Program-made: the position numbers and the translations under genes
Notes under the pieces: generated by a model
What the model saw: the letters and a program-made list of their open reading frames with translations, nothing else
Told to the model about the DNA's origin: nothing
The model's database searches: none
Shown: in pieces, positions 16,102 to 25,277 of the stretch
Layout: each line of letters begins with the position of its first letter
Numbering within the stretch: position 1 is the stretch's first letter
From: Tenacibaculum adriaticum
Lineage (GTDB): Bacteria > Bacteroidota > Bacteroidia > Flavobacteriales > Flavobacteriaceae
Assembly: GCF_008124875.1 (NCBI RefSeq)
Contig: NZ_VNIA01000008.1
Span: forward strand, 1 to 58,781
Direction of reading: 5' to 3'
DNA: 58,781 nucleotides

Positions 16102-17055
16102 TTGAACGAACGTATTATTGAACTTACAGAAATTAACCCGAACGATTTCTTTGGAGCACAAAACAGTACAATAACTCAATTAAAAACGTACTTCCCTAAA
16201 ATTAAAATTGTTGCTCGAGGAAATAAACTTAAAATTTATGGAGAACCCGAACTTTTAGATGAATTTGAAAAGCGTATAAATATGCTTATCAAGTACTTTA
16301 ATAGATATAATAAGTTAGATGAAAACAGTATTGAACGTATATTAACATCAACTGGTAAAGAAGAAGAGATAAGAAAATCGGGTAAGGAAGATGATACTTT
16401 GGTACATGGCGTAAACGGTAAAATCGTTAAAGCTCAAACTCAAAATCAGCGTAAAATGGTCGATTTAATGCAGACTAATGATATGCTTTTTGCGGTAGGT
16501 CCTGCGGGAACGGGTAAAACATATACAGCTGTAGCATTGGCAGTAAAAGCGTTAAAAGAAAAAGAAGTAAGAAGAATTATCTTAACCCGACCAGCTGTAG
16601 AATCGGGTGAAAATTTAGGATTTCTTCCAGGAGATTTAAAAGAAAAATTAGATCCGTATATGCAACCTTTATATGATGGCTTACGAGACATGATCTCTCA
16701 TGAGAAGTTAGAAGCGTATTTAGAAAACGGAACCATTCAAATTGCGCCATTAGCTTTTATGCGTGGACGTACATTAGACGATGCTTTTGTAATTTTAGAT
16801 GAAGCTCAAAATACGACGCACGCTCAAATGAAAATGTTTTTAACACGTATGGGAAGACAAGCGAAGTTTATTATTACAGGAGATCCTGGTCAAATAGATT
16901 TACCTCGTAAACAAGTTTCTGGTTTAAAAGAATCTTTATTAGCATTAAAAGATATTGAAGGAATTGCAATGGTATATTTAGATGATAAAGATGTAATTCG
17001 TCACCGATTGGTTAAGAGAATTATTTCAGCATATAAAAGTATAGAAACAGAATAA
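16102..17055 (+). CDS. phoH: PhoH-family ATPase
   Basis: 317 residues. An N-terminal KH-like part (about 10-75) is followed by the PhoH P-loop domain: Walker A GPAGTGKT (133-140), Walker B FVILDEAQN with Asp233-Glu234, and TRPAVESGENLGFLPGD and FMRGRTLDDAF between them. The start codon is TTG at 16102. The frame upstream meets a stop at 16087-16089 without any ATG, and the N-terminal MNERIIELTEINP is the normal family start, so TTG is real. PhoH proteins are RNA-associated ATPases often linked to ribosome maturation (YbeZ type). A single-gene unit just ahead of purC. Confidence 0.94.
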   Translation: MNERIIELTEINPNDFFGAQNSTITQLKTYFPKIKIVARGNKLKIYGEPELLDEFEKRINMLIKYFNRYNKLDENSIERILTSTGKEEEIRKSGKEDDTLVHGVNGKIVKAQTQNQRKMVDLMQTNDMLFAVGPAGTGKTYTAVALAVKALKEKEVRRIILTRPAVESGENLGFLPGDLKEKLDPYMQPLYDGLRDMISHEKLEAYLENGTIQIAPLAFMRGRTLDDAFVILDEAQNTTHAQMKMFLTRMGRQAKFIITGDPGQIDLPRKQVSGLKESLLALKDIEGIAMVYLDDKDVIRHRLVKRIISAYKSIETE

Positions 17056-17061
17056 ATTAAG

Positions 17062-17092
17062 TTGTTCATAAAAAGTGTTTAACTTACTTTTG
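17062..17092 (+). promoter_or_regulatory. Promoter of purC
   Basis: TTG at 17062-17064, a 20-base spacer, and TACTTTTG at 17085-17092 match the Bacteroidota consensus TTG-N17-23-TAnnTTTG fully. The start codon follows 21 bases later. It is the clearest promoter in the window. Confidence 0.7.
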
Positions 17093-17113
17093 CGCTACAA
17101 CAACACAACATAA

Positions 17114-18073
17114 ATGAATACAATTAACGAAACCAACTTTAACTTTCCAGAGCAAAAATCTGTTTATAAAGGAAAAGTCAGAGAGGTATACAATATTAAT
17201 GATGAACTGTTAGTGATGATCGCTTCCGATCGTTTGTCAGCTTTTGATGTGATTATGCCACGTCAAATTCCTTTTAAAGGACAAATTCTGAACCAAATAG
17301 CAACCAAAATGATGAACGACACTAAAGATATTGTTCCGAATTGGTTAATTGCAAATCCAGATGAAAATGTAGCTGTAGGCCATTTATGTGAACCATTTAA
17401 AGTAGAAATGGTAATTCGTGGTTATTTATCGGGGCATGCTGCACGAGAATATCTATCAGGAAAAAGAATGCTTTGTGGTGTTTTGATGCCTGAAGGGATG
17501 CAAGAGAATGATAAATTTCCAACACCAATTATTACACCTTCAACAAAGGCAGCAAATGGTGAGCATGACGAAGATATTTCTCGTGAAGAAATTTTAGCAA
17601 AAGGAATTGTTTCGAAAGAAGATTATTTAGTCTTAGAAGATTATACTCGAAAATTATTCGAAAGAGGAACTGAAATAGCGGCTAAAAGAGGTTTGATTTT
17701 GGTGGATACTAAATATGAGTTTGGTAAAACGAAAGACGGGAAGATTGTTTTAATAGATGAAATTCACACACCTGATTCTTCTCGTTATTTTTATAATGAA
17801 GGGTATAAAGAGCGACAAGAAAAAGGAGAAAAGCAAAAACAATTATCTAAAGAATTTGTGCGTCAGTGGTTAATAGCGAATGGTTTTCAAGGAAAAGAAG
17901 GTCAGGAAATTCCAGAAATGAGCGACGAAAAAATAATTGAAATCTCCAATCGTTACATTGAACTGTATGAACAAATAACTGGAGAAGCTTTTATAAAAGG
18001 AAATACTACAAATATTTTGGAGCGTATAGAAAAAAACGTAACTAATTTTTTAAAGAATAAAAGCAAGGCATAG
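17114..18073 (+). CDS. purC: Phosphoribosylaminoimidazole-succinocarboxamide synthase
   Basis: 319 residues, the long (eukaryote-like) SAICAR synthetase form common in Bacteroidota. Visible family segments are [11 protein letters not shown] (18-28), [64 protein letters not shown] and [16 protein letters not shown]. It joins CAIR and aspartate using ATP in step 8 (as commonly numbered) of purine synthesis in the cytoplasm. It stands alone, not in a pur operon. The clear promoter upstream supports independent transcription. The convergent AraC gene begins 12 bases after its stop. Confidence 0.97.
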   Translation: MNTINETNFNFPEQKSVYKGKVREVYNINDELLVMIASDRLSAFDVIMPRQIPFKGQILNQIATKMMNDTKDIVPNWLIANPDENVAVGHLCEPFKVEMVIRGYLSGHAAREYLSGKRMLCGVLMPEGMQENDKFPTPIITPSTKAANGEHDEDISREEILAKGIVSKEDYLVLEDYTRKLFERGTEIAAKRGLILVDTKYEFGKTKDGKIVLIDEIHTPDSSRYFYNEGYKERQEKGEKQKQLSKEFVRQWLIANGFQGKEGQEIPEMSDEKIIEISNRYIELYEQITGEAFIKGNTTNILERIEKNVTNFLKNKSKA

Positions 18074-18085
18074 AAAAGACATGCT

Positions 18086-19006
18086 TTAAGGCTTATTTAT
18101 AGATGTTTTAAATTGCTGAGGTGTCATTAACTCCATTTTTTTAAACTGTCTATTAAAATAACTGGTATTGTTAAATCCAGATTTAAAGGCAATTTCAGAA
18201 ATTCTTAAATTTTTAGATTCCTTAATTAATTTTTTTGAGAATTTAATTTTTTCAGAATTAATATAATCAATAGGAGAAACACCAAGTGTGTTTTTAAATT
18301 GTTTGTGAAAATGAGATGTACTCATGTATGCTTTTTTAGCTAATACATCTACACTAATATCTTTATTCGTTAAGTTGTCTTTAATGTACTTAATAACAGT
18401 ACCTATTCTAGTATCATTAAAAACATTGTTTTCATTATTAAGTATCAACGATTTTGCTTTTGTTTGTAAAAGTCTTACAATAAGTTCTTGTATCATTAAA
18501 TCTAACAAAACCTCTTTAGATTTATTATTGTTGGTAAATGTGTAAGTTAATCGTTCCACTAAGTGGTTTACATCTTTATTGTTAATTAAATGAGAAGCAT
18601 TTTCGTCTAAATTCCAATTATTGTTTTCATTTTCAATAGCAACAATACGATTAAAATTTTTTATTACTTCTTGAATTTTGGTTGTATCAATTCCTAAGGC
18701 TAAACATTGTGTAGGGGTGTTCTCTGTAGCTAGAGGAAAATCTATAACCATTTCTTTTCGAGCTGGCATAACTACTGATTCACCAGGAAAAAAATCAAAA
18801 GCAGGAATTTCATCAAGATGCATTACCTTTTTTCCAGTAAGCATACTAGCTATAATAGGAAAATCAAAAACTAATTTCACTTTTTCAGCAAAAGCATGAG
18901 TTTCATATATATTTAACTCTGCATATTCAGCACTATAAGTTGTTTTATTTTCAACTAAAGTAGTAAGTTTTCTATGGTTTTTATGATGGCTTAGTAACGG
19001 GTTCAT
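18086..19006 (-). CDS. AraC-family transcriptional regulator
   Basis: 306 residues from the ATG at 19006; the frame opens two codons earlier at a TTG that is less likely. The N-terminal sensor part (about 1-165) resembles the AraC_N type found in regulators of aldehyde and alcohol metabolism (SVVMPARKEMVIDFPL). The C-terminal 200-306 holds two helix-turn-helix units (ISVDVLAKKAYMSTSHFHKQFKN and LRISEIAFKSGFNNTSYFNRQFKK) and the closing P-Q-Q-F motif. It diverges from the aldehyde dehydrogenase gene. A pair of direct repeats 21 bases apart in the shared region is a likely operator, so it probably activates the dehydrogenase on sensing an aldehyde or alcohol. Confidence 0.92.
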   Translation of the reverse strand: MNPLLSHHKNHRKLTTLVENKTTYSAEYAELNIYETHAFAEKVKLVFDFPIIASMLTGKKVMHLDEIPAFDFFPGESVVMPARKEMVIDFPLATENTPTQCLALGIDTTKIQEVIKNFNRIVAIENENNNWNLDENASHLINNKDVNHLVERLTYTFTNNNKSKEVLLDLMIQELIVRLLQTKAKSLILNNENNVFNDTRIGTVIKYIKDNLTNKDISVDVLAKKAYMSTSHFHKQFKNTLGVSPIDYINSEKIKFSKKLIKESKNLRISEIAFKSGFNNTSYFNRQFKKMELMTPQQFKTSINKP

Positions 19007-19050
19007 ATACAATAATACAAAAACATTAGTTTGTTATTCTGGAATGATAG

Positions 19051-19087
19051 ATACGTTCAATATAATAATAAATATGTTCAACTTAAT
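19051..19087 (+). promoter_or_regulatory. Direct repeats, candidate AraC-type operator
   Basis: ATACGTTCAATATAAT (19051-19066) and ATATGTTCAACTTAAT (19072-19087) match at 13 of 16 positions with an offset of 21 bases, two turns of the helix. This is the geometry bound by AraC-family dimers or tandem HTH units. They lie between the AraC gene and the aldehyde dehydrogenase gene, 92 bases before the latter's start. Confidence 0.5.
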
Positions 19088-19179
19088 TGTAATTTGATAA
19101 AATATCTTTATAAAAATTAAACAATGCATAATTTTTAGCTTTTAAAAATGTGTAATAACCAATAATTTAAAAAGATACA

Positions 19180-20679
19180 ATGAGTTACTCAAAACCAAAA
19201 TTTAAAGAAAAATATTCCAATTTTATAAATGGAAAATTTGTAGCACCTATTGAAGGTCAGTATTTTGACAACACATCACCAATAGATAATAGTTTAATTG
19301 CAAAATATCCTAGATCACAAAAAGAAGATGTAGAACTGGCTGTTAATGCTGCAAATGCTGCTAAAGAAGCTTGGGGGAATACCTCAGCTATAGAGCGGGC
19401 GGCTTTATTAAATAAGGTAGCAGATATTATTGAAGAGAATCTTGAGGAGTTTGCATTAGTAGAAACGTGTGATAATGGTAAACCGATACGTGAGACCCTT
19501 AATGCAGATGTACCTTTGTCTGTAGATCATTGGCGCTATTTTGCAGCATGTATTAGAGCAGAAGAAGGTTCTGCATCAGAATTAGACGCGAATACTTTGT
19601 CAATGAACATTAAAGAACCTCTTGGAGTGGTTGGGCAAATTATTCCTTGGAATTTTCCATTATTAATGTTGTCTTGGAAATTGCCTCCAGCTTTGGCAAC
19701 AGGTAATTGTGTGGTTTTAAAACCAGCAGAACAAACACCGTCAACAGCAACATTGTTAATGGAGAAAATAGCAGATGTATTTCCTCCGGGAGTAGTGAAT
19801 GTAGTTCATGGCTTTGGACCAGAAGCAGGAAAGCCCTTAGCTTCGAGTTCTAAAATTGATAAAGTTGCTTTTACAGGAGAAACAACCACGGGGCAGCTAA
19901 TAATGCAATACGCTTCAAAAAACTTAAATCCTGTTACGATGGAATTAGGTGGAAAGTCTCCTAATATTTTCTTTAACAGTGTTATGGATGCTGACGATGC
20001 TTATTTGGACAAAGCGATAGAAGGTGCTGTTTTATTTGCTTTTAATCAAGGAGAAGTATGTACATGTCCGTCAAGATTATTAGTCCAAGAAGATATTTAC
20101 GATAAGTTTATGGATCGGGTTATAGCAAGAACGAATGCTATAATTCAAGATAATCCTTATGATGTAAACACGCAAGTTGGTGCTCAAGCATCAAATGATC
20201 AATATGAAAAAATTCAATCGTATTTAAAAATTGGAGTTGAAGAAGGAGCAAAAGTGCTTGCTGGAGGATCTGCAAATAAATTAAGTGGAAATTTGGCAAA
20301 TGGTTTTTATATTAAACCGACGATTTTAGAAGGGCATAACAAAATGCGCGTTTTTCAAGAAGAGATTTTTGGACCTGTAGTTTGTGTTACTAAATTTAAA
20401 GACGAAGCTGAAGCTCTAGAAATTGCAAACGATACACTTTATGGTTTAGGTGCTGGAGTTTGGACTCGCGATGCGCATCAATTATATCAAATACCAAGGG
20501 CTATAAAAGCTGGTAGGGTATGGGTGAATTGCTATCATGCATATCCAGCACATGCACCATTTGGGGGATATAAAAAATCAGGATTTGGTAGAGAGAATCA
20601 CTTAATGATGATGAACCATTACCGTCAAACTAAAAATATGCTTATTTCTTATGATAAAAATAAGTTAGGCTTTTTTTAA
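19180..20679 (+). CDS. aldB: NAD(P)-dependent aldehyde dehydrogenase (AldB/ExaC type)
   Basis: 499 residues, the standard length. Coenzyme segments are [23 protein letters not shown] and [10 protein letters not shown]. The general base is Glu255 in MELGGKSPN, and the nucleophile is Cys294 in [13 protein letters not shown]. The sequence context of that Cys is typical of E. coli AldB and ExaC, which oxidise acetaldehyde and related short aldehydes. With the AraC regulator upstream and DUF779 downstream it forms a familiar alcohol/aldehyde trio. Acetate formed could be activated by the acetyl-CoA synthetase encoded 8 kb further on. A terminator follows at 20698, though DUF779 read-through is possible. 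Confidence 0.93.
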   Translation: MSYSKPKFKEKYSNFINGKFVAPIEGQYFDNTSPIDNSLIAKYPRSQKEDVELAVNAANAAKEAWGNTSAIERAALLNKVADIIEENLEEFALVETCDNGKPIRETLNADVPLSVDHWRYFAACIRAEEGSASELDANTLSMNIKEPLGVVGQIIPWNFPLLMLSWKLPPALATGNCVVLKPAEQTPSTATLLMEKIADVFPPGVVNVVHGFGPEAGKPLASSSKIDKVAFTGETTTGQLIMQYASKNLNPVTMELGGKSPNIFFNSVMDADDAYLDKAIEGAVLFAFNQGEVCTCPSRLLVQEDIYDKFMDRVIARTNAIIQDNPYDVNTQVGAQASNDQYEKIQSYLKIGVEEGAKVLAGGSANKLSGNLANGFYIKPTILEGHNKMRVFQEEIFGPVVCVTKFKDEAEALEIANDTLYGLGAGVWTRDAHQLYQIPRAIKAGRVWVNCYHAYPAHAPFGGYKKSGFGRENHLMMMNHYRQTKNMLISYDKNKLGFF

Positions 20680-20697
20680 TAGTTAACAATTAATAGT

Positions 20698-20730
20698 AAA
20701 GGCTGGGTTTTAAATAATTCAGCCTTTTTT
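20698..20730 (+). terminator. Terminator after the aldehyde dehydrogenase gene
   Basis: AAAGGCTG (20698-20705) pairs with CAGCCTTT (20720-20727), followed by T residues. It lies before the DUF779 gene, so that gene either has its own promoter or depends on partial read-through. Confidence 0.65.
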
Positions 20731-20743
20731 AATACCTTTAAAT

Positions 20744-21103
20744 ATGAAAAGAATAGCAATTACAGAGGCAGCTGCAAACATAGTAAAAGAGTTGAAAGAT
20801 AAATATGGTGATCTTATTTTTCATCAAAGTGGAGGTTGTTGCGATGGTTCTTCACCTATGCTTTTATTAAAAGAAGATATGTATCTTGATGAAAGTGATA
20901 TTTTACTAGGAACTATAGAAGGTGTTAATTTTTATATGAATCAAGATCAATTTGAATATTGGAAACATACTCATTTAACAGTAGATATTACCCAAGGGAG
21001 AGGTTCTAGTTTCTCTTTAGAAATTCCATTAGGTTTCCGTTTTATAATTCATTCAAGGTTATTAAATGAAGAAGAAGAAATCTTTTTCAATTCAAAAAAA
21101 TAA
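20744..21103 (+). CDS. DUF779 family protein
   Basis: 119 residues. The family signature is seen as LIFHQSGGCCDGSSPMLL (28-45), with the paired Cys, then GVNFYMNQDQFEYWKHTHLTVDITQGRGSSFSLE. DUF779 genes almost always follow an aldehyde dehydrogenase of the ExaC/AldB class, as here, and the Cys pair and conserved His suggest metal or redox chemistry, but no activity is established. It is probably part of the aldehyde dehydrogenase unit. Confidence 0.9.
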   Translation: MKRIAITEAAANIVKELKDKYGDLIFHQSGGCCDGSSPMLLLKEDMYLDESDILLGTIEGVNFYMNQDQFEYWKHTHLTVDITQGRGSSFSLEIPLGFRFIIHSRLLNEEEEIFFNSKK

Positions 21104-21243
21104 TCAACTTTTCTTACATAAGTAACAAAACTGGTTTTTTAATATATTAAGAATAGTTTGCTGGCGTTTTGTTAAATACTTAAATTTTACTTATGCTTAT
21201 TGAGTTTTTACTAATAAATCACTTTTTAAATTGTATTTTTAAC

Positions 21244-21277
21244 GCTAAATTAATATATTTATGCTAAATTAATATAT
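21244..21277 (+). repeat. Tandem 15-bp repeat abutting a start codon
   Basis: GCTAAATTAATATAT occurs at 21244-21258 and, identical, at 21263-21277, offset 19 bases. The second copy ends exactly before the ATG of the zinc-ribbon/HTH gene. This looks like an autoregulatory operator or promoter duplication. Confidence 0.6.
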
Positions 21278-21697
21278 ATGAAGTTAAAACTATGCCCAAA
21301 CTGTAATTCAGAAAAGATAATTAAAAGCGGGATCATTAATAATAGACAACGCTATAAGTGTAAGGATTGTAAGTATAATTTTACAGTGAATAAGCTAGGT
21401 AAAAAGATAGATGATTATTATGTTAATAAAGCATTACAATTATATCTAGAAGGTTTAACTTATAGGGAGATTGAACGTATTTTAGGTGTTTCTCATGTTT
21501 CTATTATGAACTGGGTAAAAAAATACAATATTAAGAGGCCTTATAATGTTGATTATCATCCAACTTATAAGATATATAATGCGGAAGAATTGGCGAAATT
21601 TTTTCAAAATAAGAGTAATATTTCTGGGGCAGGAGTACTCGTTACTGAGTTGGGAGATAAATTTATGCTTATAAAATGGGAACGTTTTAGAAACTAG
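21278..21697 (+). CDS. Transposase-derived zinc-ribbon and HTH DNA-binding protein
   Basis: 139 residues. The N-terminal zinc ribbon has CPNC (Cys6, Cys9) and CKDC (Cys28, Cys31), as in the IS1 InsA/IS1595 family. A helix-turn-helix spans about 48-85 (ALQLYLEGLTYREIERILGVSHVSIMNWVKKY). The rest (about 90-139) has no DDE or other catalytic residues, and no inverted repeats or transposase frame surround the gene, so it is a complete small DNA-binding protein and not a broken insertion sequence. It stands 109 bases ahead of the porin and symporter genes in the same direction, so a regulator of that locus, and possibly of itself through the 15-bp tandem repeat at its start, is a fair inference. 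Confidence 0.75.
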   Translation: MKLKLCPNCNSEKIIKSGIINNRQRYKCKDCKYNFTVNKLGKKIDDYYVNKALQLYLEGLTYREIERILGVSHVSIMNWVKKYNIKRPYNVDYHPTYKIYNAEELAKFFQNKSNISGAGVLVTELGDKFMLIKWERFRN

Positions 21698-21722
21698 ATA
21701 TAGTAAATTACCAAATAAGTAT

Positions 21723-21741
21723 GTTAACTTTTTGTTAACAA
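21723..21741 (+). promoter_or_regulatory. Paired GTTAAC sites before the porin gene
   Basis: GTTAAC occurs at 21723-21728 and 21734-21739, offset 11 bases (one helical turn). The second lies inside the 10-bp palindrome TTGTTAACAA (21732-21741). The pair is 66 bases before the porin start and could be an operator for the symporter locus. The motif is short and A+T-rich, so chance is possible. Confidence 0.35.
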
Positions 21742-21806
21742 CAACTTTTTTAGAGATTAGTGCTGCACACAAAACCAAATTATTAATTAACTAATCTTTA
21801 AAAAGA

Positions 21807-23066
21807 ATGAAAAAACTACTGTTTTTGTTGTGCGGAGTACTATTCTCCACACAATTATTTTATGCGCAAGGTTCTCCAGATTATACAGGAGGGCTAAAAG
21901 TTAAATTTGACGAAGAAGGGAAAAAATACCTTCGAATAATTTCTTGGGCTCAAGTTCAAGCTACTTATAATACGGATGATAGTTTCGATGCAAATGGAAA
22001 CGAAAACAGTAAATTGAATTTCAATTTACGACGTGCTCGTGTTTTAATGTTCTCACAAATAAATAAGGATTTCTTAATTCTTGCTCATTTCGGATTAAAT
22101 AGCTTAAATAGCAGCACACTAAGTCCTACAGGAAAAGGAGAGGGCTCTCAATTATTTTTTCATGATGTATGGGCGCAATACAGTATTGGTAAAGACCATG
22201 CTGTTGGTGCAGGATTACATTATTTTAATGGAATTTCTAGGCTTAATAACCAAAGTACGCTTAATATGATGACCTTAGATAATAACCGTCAATCTTGGGC
22301 TACTATCGGTTTATCAGATCAATTTGCAAGACATATAGGAGTTTTTGCTAAAGGAAAATTAGATCGTTTACAATATAGAATTGCTATTAACGATGCTATA
22401 ACCAATGGTTTAGATGGAAGAGTTCCTAATGGTATTACAGATTCCAATGACCCTAATTATATAGGTGCTGTTTATGGAGGTAAAAGACTCTTAGGTTCTG
22501 CTGATGCAGGTAAAGCGTATGCAGGTTATTTTGATTATCATTTTTTAGATGAAGAATCAAACTTTTTACCTTATAAAGTAGGTAGTTATCTTGGTGGAAA
22601 AGAAGTGTTTAATATTGGTGCTGGTTTCTTTTTACATCCAAATGGTTCTGTTTTTACAGATACAAACGGTGACTTAAAAGGAGAGGATGTTAGCCTTTTT
22701 GCTATTGATGCTTTTTATGATGCGCCACTTGGAGATGATGGAAGTGCTATTACCGCGTATGCAACATTTCAAAGTAATGATTATGGTACAGATTATCTTT
22801 ATAGTGCTTATGGAACAGGAAGTATGGTTTATGGTCATGTAGGCTATGTGTTTTCTGGTGATAAGGCAAAAACAAGATATCAACCTTATGCTTCTTTTGC
22901 ATCCAATAGTTATGATGCGGTAGATGATAGTAGAAATATTTTCGGTCTTGGTGTTAATGCCTATATGAGTGGTCATAATTCAAAACTAACTTTAGAGTAT
23001 AAAAACGAAAGTTTTGGTAATAATGACTCAGGATCAATAACATTACAAGCAATGATTTATCTATAA
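21807..23066 (+). CDS. Outer-membrane porin
   Basis: 419 residues with a signal peptide ending FYAQG (about 1-21) and a beta-barrel throughout: alternating strands rich in Tyr, Gly and Asn (LNFNLRRARVLMFSQINKDFLILAHFGLN, AVGAGLHYFNGISRLNNQS, SKLTLEYKNESFG). It resembles the phosphate-selective porin O/P-like class found with transporters in Bacteroidota, but has no proven substrate. The two symporter subunit genes follow after 10 and 30 bases, so the porin probably lets the symporter's substrate cross the outer membrane. Confidence 0.88.
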   Translation: MKKLLFLLCGVLFSTQLFYAQGSPDYTGGLKVKFDEEGKKYLRIISWAQVQATYNTDDSFDANGNENSKLNFNLRRARVLMFSQINKDFLILAHFGLNSLNSSTLSPTGKGEGSQLFFHDVWAQYSIGKDHAVGAGLHYFNGISRLNNQSTLNMMTLDNNRQSWATIGLSDQFARHIGVFAKGKLDRLQYRIAINDAITNGLDGRVPNGITDSNDPNYIGAVYGGKRLLGSADAGKAYAGYFDYHFLDEESNFLPYKVGSYLGGKEVFNIGAGFFLHPNGSVFTDTNGDLKGEDVSLFAIDAFYDAPLGDDGSAITAYATFQSNDYGTDYLYSAYGTGSMVYGHVGYVFSGDKAKTRYQPYASFASNSYDAVDDSRNIFGLGVNAYMSGHNSKLTLEYKNESFGNNDSGSITLQAMIYL

Positions 23067-23076
23067 AAATTAAAAC

Positions 23077-23337
23077 ATGACAGAAAAACAAAAACACGCA
23101 TCAGCGTACTGGAAAGAAAATCTTAAATATTTAATAATCTTATTAACGATTTGGTTTTTAGTTTCTTATGGCGCAGGAATATTGTTTAGAGAGGCTTTAA
23201 ATAGTATTCGATTAGGAGGTTTCAAACTAGGTTTTTGGTTTGCTCAGCAAGGATCAATTTATGTATTTGTAGTACTCATTTTTGTGTACGTAAGATTAAT
23301 GAACAAATTAGATAAAAAGTACGGTTTCGATGAGTAA
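23077..23337 (+). CDS. DUF4212 small subunit of a sodium/solute symporter
   Basis: 86 residues with two membrane helices (about 17-38 and 52-73). YWKENLKYLIILLTIWFLVSYGAGILF and GGFKLGFWFAQQGSIYVFVVLIFVYVRLMNKLDKKYG match the DUF4212 family. It always precedes a symporter of the VC_2705 class, with which it presumably forms a complex, comparable to YjcH with ActP. The large subunit begins 30 bases later. Confidence 0.92.
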   Translation: MTEKQKHASAYWKENLKYLIILLTIWFLVSYGAGILFREALNSIRLGGFKLGFWFAQQGSIYVFVVLIFVYVRLMNKLDKKYGFDE

Positions 23338-23367
23338 CCCTAATTACTAACCAAAAAATATAATATT

Positions 23368-25143
23368 ATGAGCGTTCAAACATGGACATGGATTTTAGTA
23401 GGGTTAACTTTTACCCTTTATTTCGGAATAGCAATATGGGCCAGAGCTGGTTCAACTAAAGAGTTTTACGTTGCAGGAGGAGGAGTTTCTCCTTTAGCAA
23501 ACGGAATGGCAACAGCAGCCGATTGGATGAGTGCGGCGTCATTTATCTCAATGGCAGGAATCATTTCCTTTGCAGGATATGATGGTTCGGTGTATCTCAT
23601 GGGATGGACAGGAGGTTATGTGCTATTGGCATTACTCTTAGCGCCCTATTTAAGAAAATTTGGAAAGTTTACAGTACCCGATTTTATTGGAGATAGATAT
23701 TATTCAAATACGGCAAGAACTGTAGCGGTAATTTGTGCATTAATCGTGTCATTTACATATGTGGCAGGACAAATGCGTGGTGTGGGTATTGTGTTTTCGC
23801 AATTCTTACAAGTAGATATTAATATGGGAGTTATTATAGGTATGGCTGTTGTATTAGTTTTTGCTTTTTTAGGAGGAATGAAAGGGATTACATATACACA
23901 AGTAGCACAATATTGTGTTTTAATATTTGCATTTATGGTACCAGCATTTTTTATATCAATGCAAATGACAGGAAATCCAATTCCACAATTAGGAATGGGA
24001 GGAAAGGTTGAAGGAGGTGCGTATTTATTAGATAAGTTAGATACTTTGCACACACAACTTGGATTTAAAGAATATACAAGCGGAACAAAATCTACTTGGG
24101 ATGTTTTTGCGATTACATTAGCATTAATGGTAGGTACAGCAGGATTACCACACGTAATTGTTCGTTTCTTTACAGTGCCTAAAGTAAAAGATGCGCGTAA
24201 ATCTGCAGGTTTAGCATTATTATTTATTGCAATTTTATATACAACTGCTCCAGCAATTGCAGTTTTTGCAAGAACAAACCTAATTGAAACGGTAAGCAAT
24301 AAGTCTTATTCAGAAATTCCTGAGTGGTTTAAAAATTGGGAAAACACAGGGTTAATCGCTTGGTCTGATAAAAATAATGATGGTAAAATTCAATATGTAG
24401 CAGGAAATGCATTAGACGGAAAGCCTAAATTTACTGCTGATAGAGGAGTTAATGGAGAGCGTTTAGTTTCTAATTCAAATGCCTCAGCAAATGAACTTTA
24501 TGTTGATAGAGATATTATGGTGTTAGCAAACCCTGAAATTGCAAACCTACCTAACTGGGTAATTGCATTGGTTGCTGCCGGTGGTTTAGCTGCAGCCTTG
24601 TCTACAGCAGCAGGGCTATTATTAGTTATTTCAACCTCTATTTCTCACGATTTAATTAAAAAACAAATAAAACCAAATATTTCAGAAAAAGGAGAATTAA
24701 TGGCTGCCCGTATTTCAATTTTAGTAGCTATTATTATCGCAGGTATTTTTGGTATTTATCCTCCGGGATTTGTCGCAGCAGTCGTCGCGCTAGCTTTTGG
24801 TTTAGCAGCAGCTTCATTTTTCCCTGCAATTATATTGGGAATATTTGATAAGCGAATGAACAAAGAAGGTGCTATTGCAGGTATGGTAGTAGGAATTACT
24901 TTAATGTTATTTTATATGATACGTTACAAAACTGGTTTAATCGGAGTTATGAGTCCACGACCAGCAAGTGAATGGTGGTTTGGAACATCTCCTGAAGGTT
25001 TTGGTACTATAGCGATGATTGTAAACGTAATAGTTTCAGTAATTGTTTCTAGGATGACATCTCCACCACCAGAAAATGTACAGGAAATTGTAGAAAGTAT
25101 AAGAATTCCTTCTGGAGCAGGAGAAGCTGGAGCAGGACATTAA
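23368..25143 (+). CDS. Sodium/solute symporter, VC_2705 subfamily (large subunit)
   Basis: 591 residues with 13 or so membrane helices of the SSS (SLC5) fold. Recognisable segments are AGGGVSPLANGMATAADWMSAASF (the substrate and sodium site region near helix 1), DFIGDRYYSNTARTVAVICAL, GLPHVIVRFFTVPKVKDARKS and AAGGLAAALSTAAGLLLVISTSISHDLIKK. A long loop at about 310-395 is typical of the subfamily. Probable substrates are acetate or other short monocarboxylates, inferred from the neighbouring acetyl-CoA synthetase and sensor kinase; ActP-type identity is not proven. It follows its DUF4212 subunit and is closed by a terminator at 25219. Confidence 0.9.
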   Translation: MSVQTWTWILVGLTFTLYFGIAIWARAGSTKEFYVAGGGVSPLANGMATAADWMSAASFISMAGIISFAGYDGSVYLMGWTGGYVLLALLLAPYLRKFGKFTVPDFIGDRYYSNTARTVAVICALIVSFTYVAGQMRGVGIVFSQFLQVDINMGVIIGMAVVLVFAFLGGMKGITYTQVAQYCVLIFAFMVPAFFISMQMTGNPIPQLGMGGKVEGGAYLLDKLDTLHTQLGFKEYTSGTKSTWDVFAITLALMVGTAGLPHVIVRFFTVPKVKDARKSAGLALLFIAILYTTAPAIAVFARTNLIETVSNKSYSEIPEWFKNWENTGLIAWSDKNNDGKIQYVAGNALDGKPKFTADRGVNGERLVSNSNASANELYVDRDIMVLANPEIANLPNWVIALVAAGGLAAALSTAAGLLLVISTSISHDLIKKQIKPNISEKGELMAARISILVAIIIAGIFGIYPPGFVAAVVALAFGLAAASFFPAIILGIFDKRMNKEGAIAGMVVGITLMLFYMIRYKTGLIGVMSPRPASEWWFGTSPEGFGTIAMIVNVIVSVIVSRMTSPPPENVQEIVESIRIPSGAGEAGAGH

Positions 25144-25218
25144 TTTAAAATATTTTTATAAAATATTGTTTTGTCTTCTTAAAAGTGTAAAAACTCAGAA
25201 GAAGAATTAGTTGATGAG

Positions 25219-25249
25219 AAACAACATTGCATTTTGTAATGTTGTTTTT
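25219..25249 (+). terminator. Terminator after the symporter operon
   Basis: AAACAACATTGC (25219-25230) pairs with GTAATGTTGTTT (25236-25247, one G-T pair) and runs into TTTTT. It separates the porin/symporter transcript from the sensor kinase transcript. Confidence 0.75.
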
Positions 25250-25277
25250 CTTATATTTAAAACTGAATATTTTTTGA

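Noticed and set aside
21278..21697. Broken IS1 insertion sequence
   Set aside because: The frame is intact, lacks inverted repeats and target duplications around it, and carries no DDE partner frame. It is better read as a domesticated protein.
23700..24299. 199-codon minus-strand frame inside the symporter gene
   Set aside because: The plus-strand symporter frame carries clear family motifs over the same stretch, and the opposite frame shows the composition of a shadow.
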